DNA of 64,000 nucleotides from Schistocerca nitens (taxonomy: Eukaryota > Arthropoda > Insecta > Orthoptera > Acrididae), in the NCBI RefSeq assembly GCF_023898315.1, contig NC_064616.1:649260974-649324973 (forward strand), given 5' to 3'. The stretch's first letter is position 1, and each line of letters opens with the position of its first letter. Below the pieces are notes generated by a model. The model did no database searches. It was not told the origin of the DNA and saw only the letters and a list, made by a program, of their open reading frames with translations. A program made the position numbers and the translations under genes. This document shows, piece after piece, positions 44,384 to 57,600 of this stretch.

Positions 44384-46433
44384 CATCTCCGGTATATGGT
44401 GAGTTGCAACATTTCTTTTTATAATTTTATAATTCATTAATTTTTCTTGCATGACTGCTGCTTATGGAGAAACATTTTAGTTTTAAAATGTCTTAAGTTT
44501 GTCTAAATGTATAATACAGTGCTGTCCACAAAGGAGTTTTGTTCCAGCATTTCTCCCACATCTATTTAACATCACCTCATCAACAAATTACATTTACCCT
44601 TTTCTCAGTACATCTACAGATTTTTGGAGGTCCTTTATGTATGACATAGGCACAACGTGGTTGTTGCATCAAACATTGTTCTTCCAAAAGCATGGATCAC
44701 TTTCCTGAGGCTATGGCTTGGTTTTGTGAATATGGTGCGAGGACAGTTTGCACAGCACATGCTTTTATGAGATTTTGTAGTACATAATGCAAACATGTGA
44801 GCATATGAGGACTTATTGACTGCAGTTGGTCGATTACAATAAAACTGATATCTACAACCGCATACTGAGATGCTGTTACCAAAAAGTATTTGACCATTAA
44901 ACTTAATCCTTTTGAATTAAAATACACAAATAAAACTATACACAAAGCAATATTAGAAAGTACATGTATATATGGATCAAAATTTTGATAAAGAATGAAA
45001 GAAAATAAATTGCTATATATGGAAACAAATTACTCCAGACAGTGCTGGAGTCTCAATATTTGACTGCATCAGAAATGAAGAAATCACAACCATAACAAAC
45101 ATGCCTTACAAGAGCAACCTTCAAACACTAAGAGGCACTCAGAAGGATCATCAGTATGTGACTAGGCTGTCAATGGCACTGCAGACTGCAACTATATTGT
45201 CCCCTATGATCACGTGAAAAATGAGTAATGTTGCAGTATATTTACAGTCTTGTATTCCTTTTCAATGTTCTCCGGACAATGACAGTGGTCTCAAGAGGTG
45301 TTGAGAGGGAGGCTGTTAAAGTGAAGGGATGTGGTGGTATTGTCACAAGAGCAACTTTTTTTTAGCACCAAAATGTATGGACCATTAGCATGTTGACTGC
45401 TGTGTGGCCGGTGGTAGCCACAGTAAAGCTTTATGCCTAACACCATGCACTCGGCATGCATCACTTAGCATGCAGCAGTCAACCTGTTAATACACCACCT
45501 TAAGCTTCTTTCTGAATCTCCCACTCAGAACCTACAGCTGCTGGCACAATGCAAAGCAAAGTAAGAAGTGTGAGGTTTCTGTTACCTCAAATACTAAAAA
45601 CTTCTTTGCAATCTCTTTACTTCCAACCAACCATAGAAACATACATTGGGGAATAAAAATGCATAAAAATATGTAAATAATGTAGAATTACATTTTAAAA
45701 AATTGCAAAAATACACCCAAACATGTGGGAAAAATCACAAAAGGATGAAACAGATGAAGTAAAGGGAAACAACAAGAAATTCAAGGGAGTATGCTGATAG
45801 CAAAAGGCGAAAACCAACTGAAATTGGTGTGAAGACACAATGACATCAAGGAAAAAAATAAATAACAAGATTGTTCTGGTGGATAAGTGTGAATAAGGGA
45901 GATGGTAGTGTGACTAGATTAGGTGAAGTTAGTAGGTACAAACAGGAATAGATGAGAATCAGTGGGGGGTGGGAGGTGTTCGTAGCCTGAGATAAAAAAT
46001 CGTGAGGCACCGGAAAGGTACGGGAAATAACACACTAGAATATGCAAGAGTGATGCAGGAAGAGTGATTAATTTGAAGGTATAGGATTTGGCGGGAGCGA
46101 TGTGTGACATGAATGCTGCACCAACAATCAACATGGTCTTGTAGCAGTCTGCTTTGGGCGGCCAAGATGGTTGATACAGTGTGGTTCGTAAGTAGAGTGT
46201 GCACTGCGATTTGTAAGGTGACAAGAGAAACACAGGGAAGAAGAGAAAGTAAGATGGACACTGAGTATGGTAATCCATTAGAAAATAGTAACAAAGTAAA
46301 ATAGCACTGTTAGGGGATGAAAGAAAAAATGTCGGGCAAAATCAAACCATTTTTTGTTGTACCTATCTGCAACTCAGAATCTCTGCTGTAAGTTGAGTAG
46401 CAACTATCCTTTTCATAATATTGTTACATTCCA
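44100..46433. mobile_element. 2.3-kb element with ~85-bp terminal inverted repeats
   Basis: 44100..44185 and 46349..46433 are reverse complements with scattered mismatches, both beginning ATGGAATGTAACAATATTATG and reading on to GCAGATAGG/GTTGCAGATAGGT and ACAACAAAAA. The interior shows no transposase; it contains the microsatellite hairpin at 44228..44380 and a small fold-back near 45393..45490 (GTTGACTGCTG and its complement). It is probably a non-autonomous DNA transposon; the superfamily is unknown and no target duplication could be fixed. Confidence 0.7.
44228..44380. repeat. (CA)n(TC)n ... (GT)n microsatellite hairpin
   Basis: A CA run, a TC run of about 25 units, a 40-bp core bracketed by CTGCAGCC and GGCTGCAG, and a GT run of about 24 units. 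CA and GT runs are complementary, so the whole block can fold around the core. Confidence 0.9.
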
Positions 46434-47049
46434 TCCTGGCTTTTCCCTTTTTTTTCAGGAGGACAATGCTTGTTAACATTTCCTGAGGACAAAATAAATC
46501 TTCTACACTGGTTTGCTCTGTCCAACCTTCAGAGACATATCAAACATGTGGCACTGGGCAAGACAGTGCCTGATGCTTTATACGACCTTAGCAATGATTG
46601 TTAATCCTGCTGCAGCAAGTTGTACAGCAGCAACGGTAACTCGTACTCCACATATTTGTAGTTCATACCTGATAATACCAGAATATCTACATGGCCATGC
46701 CGAGTAGTTACTCATTATTAAATGACTAGTATGTGAGTGCTACAATCAAACTGAATCACTTTCATGTCCATGCAATGCTACTCGCTTAGCCTCATAGATA
46801 CAACTAAAATGTTCCACTTAAGCACTAGACACTTTTTCATTTGTCATACCTTAGGAGTGAAAGTGTCCCTGTTATAACCAGAATTTTTTTTATTGTAATA
46901 ATTATAACAAAGTAATAAAATGTAAATAGTAATACTGACATCAATGACATGCAAGGTAATAACTGTTACTATTGCTGATGTTCATATACAATTAAGAAAT
47001 GCATGCCGCTCAATAATTGTTATCAAAGACGAGCGGAACTAACTTGGAC
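46434..47049. other. Intron stretch next to the egl exonuclease exon
   Basis: No gene seen. The plus-strand frame at 46513..46707 matches nothing I recognise. The stretch ends at the egl donor 47049/47048. Confidence 0.4.
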
Positions 47050-47288
47050 ATTGCCTGGTAGATCGTAGGCACAAGAGAGAGCACATCTGCAGCAGCATAC
47101 AGCAACATATCACGTGAGAGTGGCCTCCGTGCCCAGTAGCGCTGATCTCGCCGGTATACATTCTTCAGCTGCTCCTTCAGAGGGTTGGATGGAGCATCGT
47201 ACTTCTCGCATAGAGCATTCAGACTAACATTCTGCACCTTGTAAACTGGTTTTCCCAATTCTTGGAGCTGCAACACTGCATGTGCGGC
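47050..47288 (-). CDS. egl: egl exon, C-terminal part of the 3'-5' exonuclease domain
   Basis: The 239-nt exon follows a good acceptor (ctttcttctactgtgcag) and starts in phase 0 with AAHAVLQLQELGKPVYK. It contains VSLNALCEKYDAP, NPLKEQLKNVYRRDQRYW and LSRDMLLYAAADVLSLVP. YAAAD is the YxxxD exonuclease III motif of DEDDy RNase-D-like domains. The earlier motifs (DE, D) are on exons outside the window. The donor is weak (AAT|gtccaa), but joining there gives YQAM followed by LIKPEF, which keeps frame and the expected family text. Without splicing the frame would end 14 codons later at NNY. Confidence 0.85.
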
Positions 47289-50200
47289 CTGCACAGTAGA
47301 AGAAAGTAGTATGTGGTTGATCCAATACAACAACGTTATTAGACATGGTATAGTAAACCTGCATTCTGCAGCTAAAGAAAACAAATATAGTGAAAAAAAA
47401 TCAGAATTATGTGTAGCATGCAAGTAACAAAATCCGTAAACATAAACTCACAAATTAAATTCTTCAGTCACAAAGTTAACTAAGCATTTTCTTCTACTTC
47501 AAATATCATCCACTGTTGGATCACCTTTCACAGGAATTTAGTAGGTCATTTCAAGACATAATGCACGGTACATATTTTATTGCCAGTAGCTAATACCCAA
47601 ACTTCACTGCACGGTAGAACGGTGACTATTTTCATATATGTTGAGACTGCACGATTGTAATACATGAAATTACCACCAAATAAACGTGACAAGAGACCGG
47701 TTTATGTAATCACAATTACTATGCTGTTTTACCCGACCATTTCAGGTTTTGAATTTTGATGCTCATCCTCAAAATATGTCCATTCCTATCTGATATAAAT
47801 GTGAGGTCAGAAACAGTAACAGATCTTTTCACTTTACAGATGGTTGCTGCAGTAACCAAAAAGGTTTTGTTTCATCTCAACAACTAGTTTCAACCAAACA
47901 TTTTGTTTTCTTTATGACATCAGGTACCAGGAACACAGACTGGATGAAATAATATGAAAGTGCAAATTAAAATGATGTGGCACCTATAATAGCCCAGGTT
48001 CTGGTTTTATTGCTCAAATGAAACCTCTACTTTGCAATCATCTGGTTTACAAGAGGTTCAGCAACAAGTCTGTCATTAATGTCTTGTTCATGCAGTTCTT
48101 AGTGTACTATTTTACTCGATATTGTTTTCTCTAGATGCATTTTTAGGTTTGCGGAGGCTTTTGTGGCAGTGGTCTTCCTATTAGCAGTAATAAACTTATT
48201 TAATGCTCTCCCATCCCTATCAGGAAGTGAAGTTCTTCCAGTGATGTGTCTATTAGCCTACATAACTTTCCCTTGCACTTTTTTTGCTGTTACTAAAAGG
48301 TCCCCTATGTTGAGTTCGTAAGGTATGATTAGGTAGGTCAGCTCAACACTACATCACAGGTGTAATAACTAGGAATGCTCGTAAGAGATGTTACTATATA
48401 AAAGCAATAAGAGGCAGCTTCACTGCGCGAGACAAGTCAGAAAACAAGCTCCTAAAATGAGTTTACATTATTACATTATTAAATGCCTGTATAAATAGCT
48501 GTACAAAACTGTAGTCCTACAGAATAAAGTATCACTGTAATAAAACAGGGAAGAGTTGTTTGGAAGTCAAATGCACCCCAGTTGTCCGCACAAAATTATT
48601 CGATGTGCAATTTCCTACCCTTCCTTTAACTGTCTTTGAACTTTCAATTTGTCTGACAGTTTGAACATTAAAGACTGAATATTTACTGAGTATAGAGTCT
48701 TTGCCTCTGACACCCATTAAAGAAATGGTCTGACATTTGCATGGAAAAAAATTTGAGAACCAAAAGAAGGAAGCTACATCATTGTTCATACCAACATTGA
48801 TGCATTCTTTTCAACTTGAATGAGAAAATAAGACCCTCTGATATCAAACAAGAGTGATCTGCAGAACAGGGTACCTATAGAGTAACAGATGTTAATTCAC
48901 AGTACAAATCCTAGAAAACACATTATGCTCAAATATGGAGAATATCCATGAGTCCAAACAGTTTCTCTGTTGGAATCAACATGTCTTTTAGAGCAATGAT
49001 TGTGTAATATTCAGCTGACACTCTTTATTCACAAGGTCCTGAAGCCTAGAAATGAGACTAGTGAAGTTGCTAGCATGATTCTTGATTTGCTGAGAGCTTC
49101 TGTTAAGTTCAGGAAGGAAGGAAGGAAAGAAGAAAGGATTGTAAGACTGTTCAACATAGGTTAAAATTAATGCCTTGTCAAATGCTATAGTCATCAGACA
49201 GGACTTGCTGAGATAGACAAAGAAGAGGAAAGAAGAAAGTGATGGATTTGCCAAATAAAATAAAATATTCACATAGTGTTTTATGGAACTCACAAAAAAC
49301 TGATTGGGATAGCTAAATGCAAATCAGAGTGCTTTCTCCTTGAATACAAGTCCAGGGTCTTAACAGCTGCAAACCTCTATTTTGACACACAGTTTTAAAG
49401 AAATGTTAATGAAAAAGTTATGTGGTTATACAACATCGAGACAAACAAGACTGGATCAAGAATTTGCTGCAAAGTTGATGGAAGCTGTCTGAAGAAAACA
49501 ATGATGCCTCAGTAAGTGTGATACTGTTAGTCACAGTATAGATAAGACTAAATTAATAGTATCATGAGGTTTGTAAAATTGTTTGCAGACAATGGTGATA
49601 TTCACAGAGACATGACCCTTCAATAGTTGTGATAGCCAGGAAGATTTGCATACGCGCTGCACTAGGTGAAACATAAGACAATTTGAAGTACTGTGCACAT
49701 ATTACAAATGCAGCATCTTTAACACACAAGGTGACAGATGTTTCAGCTCCAGGTCACAGCATCAGACGTGATGCTCTACTGTGACCGCCAGGAAGCACAT
49801 GGATTAAAGCATGAGGCTTTGCTGGAATCGGTGATGGCCACGTGGCATTAACGTGTTAAACAATGGTAATCTGCTATGATGTTTAAGAATGTGTGTGATT
49901 GAAATGCAAACTGTAACAGTCACATTTATATTACAGGGGAAACACACACTCTATGGAAGGATTTTGGGGAGATGTAGCTTCTCTACAAAAGAACTAACTT
50001 GACAGTCATGAAGTGCTGCTCTTTGATCCTGGTCTGAATCAGTTCATTGTGACTGGACGAATGAAAAGTTCAAAAAAGTGATGTGTGATTTCTGTTCTTA
50101 AAATTCTGAAACCCAGATTTCAGAGGTTATTTTTATAATATAGTACTTCCACCAAATGAACAAAATGTTCATGAATACAAGTGCACACATACATGCTGTG

Positions 50201-51680
50201 AAGTTTAATGGCTGTCATTCTTCCCATACAGCATCTATGAATGGAACTAGAACAAGTAAGAGAAATCCTCTCCCATTCATATAACAGATGCCTGAGTATA
50301 AATGTGCAGACTTACAGGAGTTCAACTCTTCAAAAGTAAATGTGGAGGTCTGAGAAATGTAAACATTACTATTTCAACAGTGATGGTAATCACAATATTA
50401 CCGGTGATGGTAATCATGTTTCAAGTGCAGATGACAACACAATCAGTACAAAGCTAATGGTTTGAGATGACTGATCTTTAACTACAAACCCTTTTGGTTG
50501 TTGAAATATTATTATATCACTTATCGCTATTTCCCTGATTCCCTAGTGGCCCATTAATGATGAGAAAGACATTCTCTTCTGGCAGTACAAAAGACAGTGC
50601 TTAAGATGATTCAGAAAATTTTATTTACTGACTGCTTCTGTTGAACTTCCTAAATGATACTCCCACAGCAGGAGTGGATGGAGAAGATGCTCCTGACTGA
50701 ACTTTATTTCCTTGAGTGCCTACAGAATGGAAACGAATCCTGCTTCAAATACTTGTTTGTCATGAAAACAAATCTCAAAACTGTAAAACTGAGCAGCAGT
50801 GGGTATCCATTATGAGAGATGACACGACCTGTGATTTAAAATTTTAGTTGTTTGAAAACTAATCAAATGCATGCCTGAAAACAATTTTTTGGTGTCCTGG
50901 ATATTTTTAAATTTAGTAAGTCTAAAATGAAGGTGGAATTCACACTTACCCATAATTACTGCTATTATAAATGATTGGAGGAAGAACACAAACTTAAAAT
51001 ATGCCCACAAAGAACATTCTGTAAAAACCCTTGCTGTGACTGTTATGCTATTTATTTTAACAGAACTCTCCACTCTTGCTAACACAATTTTGCAGATTTT
51101 GGTTCTATTTCCTTACACTGGAGCTGAGTCTTTTGCACTGGTTCCATCTGAACTACACTATGTGATTTTCTTGTTTGTCTTTCCACCTGGCACTAAAAGA
51201 TCACAGCACACGTAATTAAGTTTTGCCATAGCCAGATCATTAGATCGTATTTCCACTATACTGATGGAGTTTTTGCAGTTTTCTGTATTTGTTTACTCAG
51301 AATAATGTGCAGTAATGTTTTACTGACAATAATATTGAATATTATTCCACTATGATTGTGCAGGTTAGTGTTTATGCAAGCTCTGCATTTAAATGGACAT
51401 TGTTGATAATGTGATTTCACTCTATTAATCCTTCTCAAACAGTGTTTAATGGGAAAGGCTTGATCATATGAGCTTATTATACAGGTGTTATGGGTGATCA
51501 GATTTTTTGCTGTTTCAGAAATGTCAACTTGGATAGGTATTCCATCAAATATATTTCTACTCTCTCCTTTCAATAATATCCAACAAAGGACACATTAGAT
51601 GAAGATCTTAGTGCTGATCAAGTCCATGAAGTACACAGCCTATTGAACTATGATGCAGCGACACTAAACCATTCCATCTG
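47289..51680. other. egl intron, no gene seen
   Basis: Scanned on the minus strand for the missing N-terminal exonuclease exons; none recognised. No transposon ends were identified, although short simple repeats (for example GGAA units near 49115) occur. Confidence 0.35.
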
Positions 51681-52162
51681 CCCCCCCCCCCCCCCCTCGA
51701 GGTGTAGGGTGTTTACATGCCAGAGCCTGGTTACTGGGCAGATACCCGTGTGCGGCAAGCGATAGGGTCAGTGCAGCACTGAATATGTATAACAGTGCCA
51801 ACAAAGGTGATGCCCGACACTCTTTGGCAGCACTTGACTTTGCCTTCGTTTTCTAGTACGGACATAGATGACAGGGTAGAAATCGGAGTGACAAAATCCA
51901 TTGGGACTAGCTACACCGTGCAGTGTAGGGACGTGTGAGGTTTAGGCTCCATTCTGAGCAGTCCCATCATTCAGAATGTTCTCCCTCACTTAGACCCAAT
52001 AGAAGAGAGAAAGTTAATGGCTAGAGTTACGCGAACAGAAAAGTGCAGGGAAAAAGTGAGGCAAGTGCAAGGTAGAGAGAAAAATACTCCCAAAAACGCC
52101 AAAAGACAAAACATAAATAAATAAATAAATAAAATAAAATAAAAATAAAGTCTCCCAAGTGC

Positions 52163-52604
52163 ATGTCCAGAGGCGGCAAGGGGGCCGACATTCTCTGTCT
52201 GTTTCCTCCATTCACAGTGCAAAGCCTGCCAGAAACTGCCTCAACTGATTCCATACCAGGCACCAGTAGTAGTAGAGGCCCAAACAATGAAACAGGGATG
52301 CCATTTATAGGCCCAAGCGACATTGTGAAAGACTGCGAAAACACAGACATCACACACGAAACCCCAAACACAGATTCACCGCAAAGCCCTGAACCACGAA
52401 GCACAGGCGACCAACACACAGAGTCCAAGCGCCCCCCGCTCCCAGAAGAGAGTCAGATGGAAGTGGAGAGTTTCAAATTGTGCGGAAAACGGCCCTCGTC
52501 ATAGCTCCAACGCCGCCGCTTGATGCAACCACCAACGAAAATACATTTGCTGTGCTCGCAGATGGGGCAGAAACAGCAAAACCCACACAACAACAAACAG
52601 CTAA
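52163..52604 (+). pseudogene. Jockey-like ORF1, first part
   Basis: The start MSRGGKGADILCLFPPF is followed by a Ser/Pro/Thr-rich, low-complexity N-terminal region. A frameshift near 52480 moves the reading to the frame that continues VRKTALVIAPTPPL and on to TAKPTQQQTAN, where the I-like LINE inserted. It continues at 58555. Confidence 0.65.
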
Positions 52605-52613
52605 CCCCCCCCC

Positions 52614-52700
52614 TGCGGGTCCGGGGTAAGAATAGGCCCGAGGTATTCCTGCCTGTCGTAAGAGGTGACTAAAGGGAGTCCCTCCCCCTCAAGGGGGTGG
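52614..52700 (+). promoter_or_regulatory. Structured 5' leader of the I-like LINE
   Basis: TGCGGGTCCGGGG precedes AATAGGCC, GGTAT, TGCC and a GTCG..TGAC stem around TAAGAGG (52655..52669), then AAAGGGAG and a CCCTCCCCCT/AAGGGGG self-complementary pair. The block order and spacing match the R4-like leader at 18138..18177 on the minus strand. Confidence 0.5.
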
Positions 52701-53267
52701 TTTGCGCCTGCGTCCGGAGACAGACGGTTCCACGACCTCTATTTGCGGTCATTTTGCTTTTTCACTTCTCGTTTCTTCCTTCCTTTGGTTGGTTCCTTTC
52801 TTTGCTCTTCTCCACCTCACTGTCTTCCTTACTCTTTCCCCTGCATAATCTCCTTGCCTTCTCATTGCCTTCTTCTCCTTGCCTTCTTCTCCTTGCCTTC
52901 TCTGGTCTCCGCCTCGGCGTTTGAGACACTGTCCTCTCTCTCCCTCTCTCTCTCCTTCTTCCTCTTCTTCCTTCCTCCCTGTGCGCGCCTGAAGGCCGAC
53001 CCACGCGTTCGCACGCGTAGCCGGTGACGGGGTAACGCGTAATTCCCCGCCCTGGGTAGACATGTAAGGCACGCGCGTACCCCCTGGTAAAGGCCAGGCC
53101 CGGGGAGGGGTGATTGCCTGAGCCGATACCCTCTGACCATGCCGATTGGTCCCTCCATCTGTTTCTCGGGAGGTGTGACCTGAGGTGTAAACATTCACCT
53201 AAGGCGGGAGTGCCCTCTGAGAGGGTCCCCACAAGGAAGGAGCGCGCCATCGGAGACGCTGGCAATC

Positions 53268-54668
53268 ATGGGGGATTCCTCCGCAATGGATTTCACTCCA
53301 TCTCTCTCGACTTCTGCCCAAAAACGGAAACGTGACCAGCTACCAGTGACAAAAGTACTACCGCCTGCCCCACAGTTCCTCATCGTTTCTCGATCTGAGG
53401 ACGGAAAGGATTTTTCCTCTGTCAACCCTTTCGTTATCCAGAAGGGCGTCGATGCCATAGCCGGATCTGTCAAATCTTGTACCAGGTTGCGTAACGGTAC
53501 CTTATTACTCGAAACTGAGAGCGCCTTTCAGGCACAAAAACTGCTTCGGGCCACACTCCTGTACACATTCCCTGTCCGGGTGGAGGCTCACCGAACTTTG
53601 AATTCGTCTCGTGGTGTGGTCTATACTAGATCCCTCGACGGCTTGACTGACGAGGAGATTCAATCTTTCCTCGCTGAGCAGGGCGTGACGGCTGTCCATA
53701 GCGTCATGAAAAAGGTCAACACTGACCTTGTACCGACCCGGACACTTTTCTTGACCTTCGATAGTGTTCAGCTGCCATCGCGCATCAAAGCGGGCTACGA
53801 GGTTATTTCTGTTCGCCCCTATGTCCCGACACCTACGCGCTGCTACCAGTGTCAGCGTTTCAATCACACTCGCCAGTCTAAATGTGTCACTTGTGGCAGG
53901 GATGCCCATGAGGGTGACTGTCCACCTCCGTCTCCTCGTTGTGTGAACTGTCAGGGTGACCATGCCGCATCCTCCCGCGACTGTCCTGTCTATAAGGAAG
54001 AACGCTGTATCCAAGAAATTCGGGTCAAAGAGAAAGTGTCCACCTCGGCTGCTCGCAAGCTATTGGCTAGTAGGAAGCCCACGCTGCTCCCAGCGGGGAA
54101 ATACAGTACTGTCCTCGCCTCTCCTCGGACTACCAGGGAGGTGGCAACCCAGACATGCGATCTGACCTTCAGCACCACGGTCGTCCGTTCGGCCAGTGCT
54201 AAGATCGCGCGGTCGACGTCTCCTCTTCGTCCCATCACCCCACAGACACCAGCCCCTTCATCAGCTTCTGCTAAGACGAAGACCCAGAAGTCAGATGCAC
54301 GGGCCTTCAAGAAGGAACCGTCCCGTGCAGACTTCCTACGTACCTCGACCTCCCAGCCTTCGACCAGTACTTCCACCAAACGACCTTCCAAGAAGGCTAA
54401 TAGGAAGCACAGTTCTCCTTCTCCGCCACGGCGCATTTCTTCTCCTGCGCCACCCAGCGGTTGCCGCCCCAGGCCGTCATCCGTTTCGCCTGGCCGCACC
54501 GCTGGTAGCCGAACATCTGGCCGTTCACCGGCGGAGGAAGCTCCCCCTCCCGGCCATCTTCCCAAGATGGCCGATGAACCTATAGACCCAATGGACGATG
54601 ACTGTCCGCCTACTGATAGCGGCGGTAGTGCTCGCTCGAAGCCAGGCCCTCAGCGGCCTTCGAGGTGA
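53268..54668 (+). CDS. I-like ORF1 (gag-like, three zinc knuckles)
   Basis: 466 codons, uninterrupted. After a non-conserved N-terminus an RRM-like region is suggested by VRVEAHRTLNSSRGVVYTR. The nucleic-acid-binding core has three CCHC-type knuckles in a row near residues 191..240: CYQCQRFNHTRQSKC, CVTCGRDAHEGDC and CVNCQGDHAASSRDC. The rest is a basic Ser/Pro-rich tail. Such proteins package LINE RNA. ORF2 begins 31 bp after the stop. Confidence 0.9.
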   Translation: MGDSSAMDFTPSLSTSAQKRKRDQLPVTKVLPPAPQFLIVSRSEDGKDFSSVNPFVIQKGVDAIAGSVKSCTRLRNGTLLLETESAFQAQKLLRATLLYTFPVRVEAHRTLNSSRGVVYTRSLDGLTDEEIQSFLAEQGVTAVHSVMKKVNTDLVPTRTLFLTFDSVQLPSRIKAGYEVISVRPYVPTPTRCYQCQRFNHTRQSKCVTCGRDAHEGDCPPPSPRCVNCQGDHAASSRDCPVYKEERCIQEIRVKEKVSTSAARKLLASRKPTLLPAGKYSTVLASPRTTREVATQTCDLTFSTTVVRSASAKIARSTSPLRPITPQTPAPSSASAKTKTQKSDARAFKKEPSRADFLRTSTSQPSTSTSTKRPSKKANRKHSSPSPPRRISSPAPPSGCRPRPSSVSPGRTAGSRTSGRSPAEEAPPPGHLPKMADEPIDPMDDDCPPTDSGGSARSKPGPQRPSR

Positions 54669-54699
54669 CCCCTTCTTTCAACTTCCTTTTCTTCTTACG

Positions 54700-57600
54700 A
54701 TGGCACTTATTCACTGGAATATTCGCAGCATTCGCTCCAACCGAGAGGACTTGAAGTTGCTGCTCCGCTTGCACCGTCTCCTCGTCGTAGCCCTCCAGGA
54801 AACGAAGCTACGCCCATGCGATCAAATTGCCTTGGCACACTACACCTCTGTGCGTTTTGACCTACCCCCTGTGGTAGGTATCCCAGCTCATGGAGGGGTT
54901 ATGTTGCTGGTCCGGGATGATATTTACTACGATCCCATCACGTTGCACACCGGCCTGCAGGCAGTTGCCATCCGAATTACTCTCCCCACTTTTACATTTT
55001 CCATTTGTACCGTTTACACTCCATCGTCGTCTGCCATTACCAGGGCAGACATGATGCAAATTATTGCTCAGCTACCTGCACCATTTTTGTTAACTGGAGA
55101 CTTCAATGCCCACCATCCCCTTTGGGGCTCTCCAGCATCCTGCCCGAGGGGCTCCCTGTTAGCAGACCTTTTCAACCAGCTCAATCTTGTCTGCCTCAAT
55201 ACTGGCGCCCCTACTTTCCTTTCGGACACATCTCACACCTATTCCCATTTAGATCTCTCTATATGTACTCCCCAACTTGCACGCCGGTTCGAGTGGTATG
55301 CACTTTCTGATACATATTCGAGCGACCACTTCCCGTGTGTCATCCATCTCCTGCAGCATGCCCCCTCTCCGTGCTCATCTAGTTGGAACATCTCCAAAGC
55401 AGACTGGGGGCTCTTCTCTTCCAGGGCGACCTTTCAGGATCAAACATTCCCAAGCTGCGATAGTCAGGTCGCACACCTCACGGAAGTCATTCTCACTGCT
55501 GCTGAATATTCCATCCCTCACCCTACTTCTTCTCCACGTCGCATACCGGTCCCCTGGTGGACCGCAGCATGTAGAGACGCTTTACGTGCTCGTCGACGTG
55601 CTTTACGCACCTTTAAACGCCACCCTACAGTGGCGAATTGTATCAATTATAAACGATTACGTGCACAGTGTCGTCGTATTATTAAAGAAAGCAAGAAAGC
55701 CAGCTGGGCTGCTTTCACAAGCACCTTCAACAGTTTTACTCCTTCTTCTGTTGTCTGGGGTAGCCTGCGCTGGCTATCTGGCACTAAGGTCCACTCACCA
55801 GTTTCTGGCTTGATGGTCGCGAATGACGTCCTTGTGGACCCTGAGGCTGTCTCCAATGCCTTCGGCCGCTTTTTCGCAGAGGTTTCGAGCTCCGCTCATT
55901 ACCACCCTGCCTTCCTCCCCCGCAAACAGGCAGAGGAGGCTAGGCCACCTAACTTCTGCTCCTCGAATCGTGAAAGTTATAATGCCCCATTCACCATGCG
56001 GGAACTCGAAAACGCACTTGGCCGATCACAGTCCTCCGCTCCAGGGCCTGATTCTATTCATATTCAGATGCTGAAGAACCTTTCTCCTGCGGGTAAAGGT
56101 TTTCTTCTTCGTACTTACAATCGCATCTGGATTGAGGGACATGTTCCCCCATGCTGGCGCGAGTCTATTGTTGTCCCGATTCCTAAGCCGGGGAAGGACA
56201 AGCACTTGGCTTCCAGTTATCGACCCATCTCGCTTACCAGCTGTGTCTGTAAAGTGATGGAGCGAATGGTTAACTCTCGATTGGTTTGGCTGCTCGAGTC
56301 TCGACGCCTCCTTACCAATGTACAATGTGGATTTCGTAGGCGCCGGTCTGCTGTTGACCATCTGGTTACCTTGTCGACCTTCATTATGAATAACTTCTTG
56401 CGGAAGCGCCCGACCGCGGCTGTGTTCTTTGATTTGGAGAAGGCTTATGACACCTGTTGGAGGGCGGGCATTCTCCGCACCATGCGTACATGGGGCCTTC
56501 GCGGTCGCCTCCCTCTTTTTATTCGTTCCTTTTTAATGGATCGACAGTTCAGGGTACGTGTGGGTTCTGTCCTGTCAGACACCTTTCGCCAGGAGAATGG
56601 GGTGCCACAGGGCTCAATTTTGAGCGTCGCTCTCTTCGCCATAGCGATCAATCCAATAATGGATTGCCTCCCAGCTGATGTATCAGGCTCCCTTTTCGTG
56701 GACGATTTTACCATCTATTGCAGCGCGCAGCGTACGTGTTTCCTGGAGCGCTGTCTTCAGCGTTCTCTTGACCGTCTTTACTCCTGGAGTGTCGCCAATG
56801 GCTTCCGTTTTTCTGCCGAGAAGACGGTCTGTATTAACTTCTGGCGCTACAAAGAGTTTCTCCCACCGTCCTTACGACTCGGTCCCGTTGCTCTCCCATT
56901 CGTGGAGACAACAAAATTTTTAGGTCTTACATTTGACAGGAAACTTAGTTGGTCTCCACATGTGTCTTATTTGGCTGCCCGTTGTACCCGTTCTCTCAAT
57001 GTTCTCCGTGTTCTCAGTGGTATGTCGTGGGGAGCGGATCGAACCGTCCTACTTCACCTATATCGGTCGATCGTCCGCTCCAAGCTGGATTATGGGAGCT
57101 TCGTATACTCCTCTGCACGGCCATACATCTTACGCCGCCTCAACTCCATACAACATCGGGGTTTACGACTTGCAATCGGAGCGTTTTATACTAGTCCCGT
57201 CGAGAGTCTTCATGCTGACGCTGGTGAGTTGCCACTCACCTACCGGCGCGATATACTGCTTTGTCGGTATGCCTGTCGGCTACTGGCAATGCCCGACCGC
57301 CCGTCTTATCGTTCCTTTTTTGATGACTCTCTCGACAGTAAATACGGGTTGTATGTCTCCGCCCTGCTACCCCCTGGAGTTCGCTTTCGTCGCCTCCTTC
57401 AACACCTTAATTTTTCACTCCCTGCCACCTTTCGAGTGGGCGAGAGCCACACGCCACCTTGGCTCCAGGCTCAGGTTCGCGTCCACCTTGACCTCTGCTC
57501 GCTCCCGAAGGAGGTTACCCCCGGTTCAGTCTACCACTCCCGTTTTGTCGAACTTCGTTCGAAGTTCATTAATATGACCTTCATTTATACAGATGGCTCT

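Noticed and set aside
47289-47423. N-terminal extension of the exonuclease frame (MHATHNSDFFSL...)
   Set aside because: It precedes a strong polypyrimidine acceptor and does not resemble the exonuclease family.
52665-53265. Several overlapping ORFs on both strands in the I-like leader
   Set aside because: They come from the pyrimidine-rich 5'UTR and show no domain; ORF1 starts at 53268.
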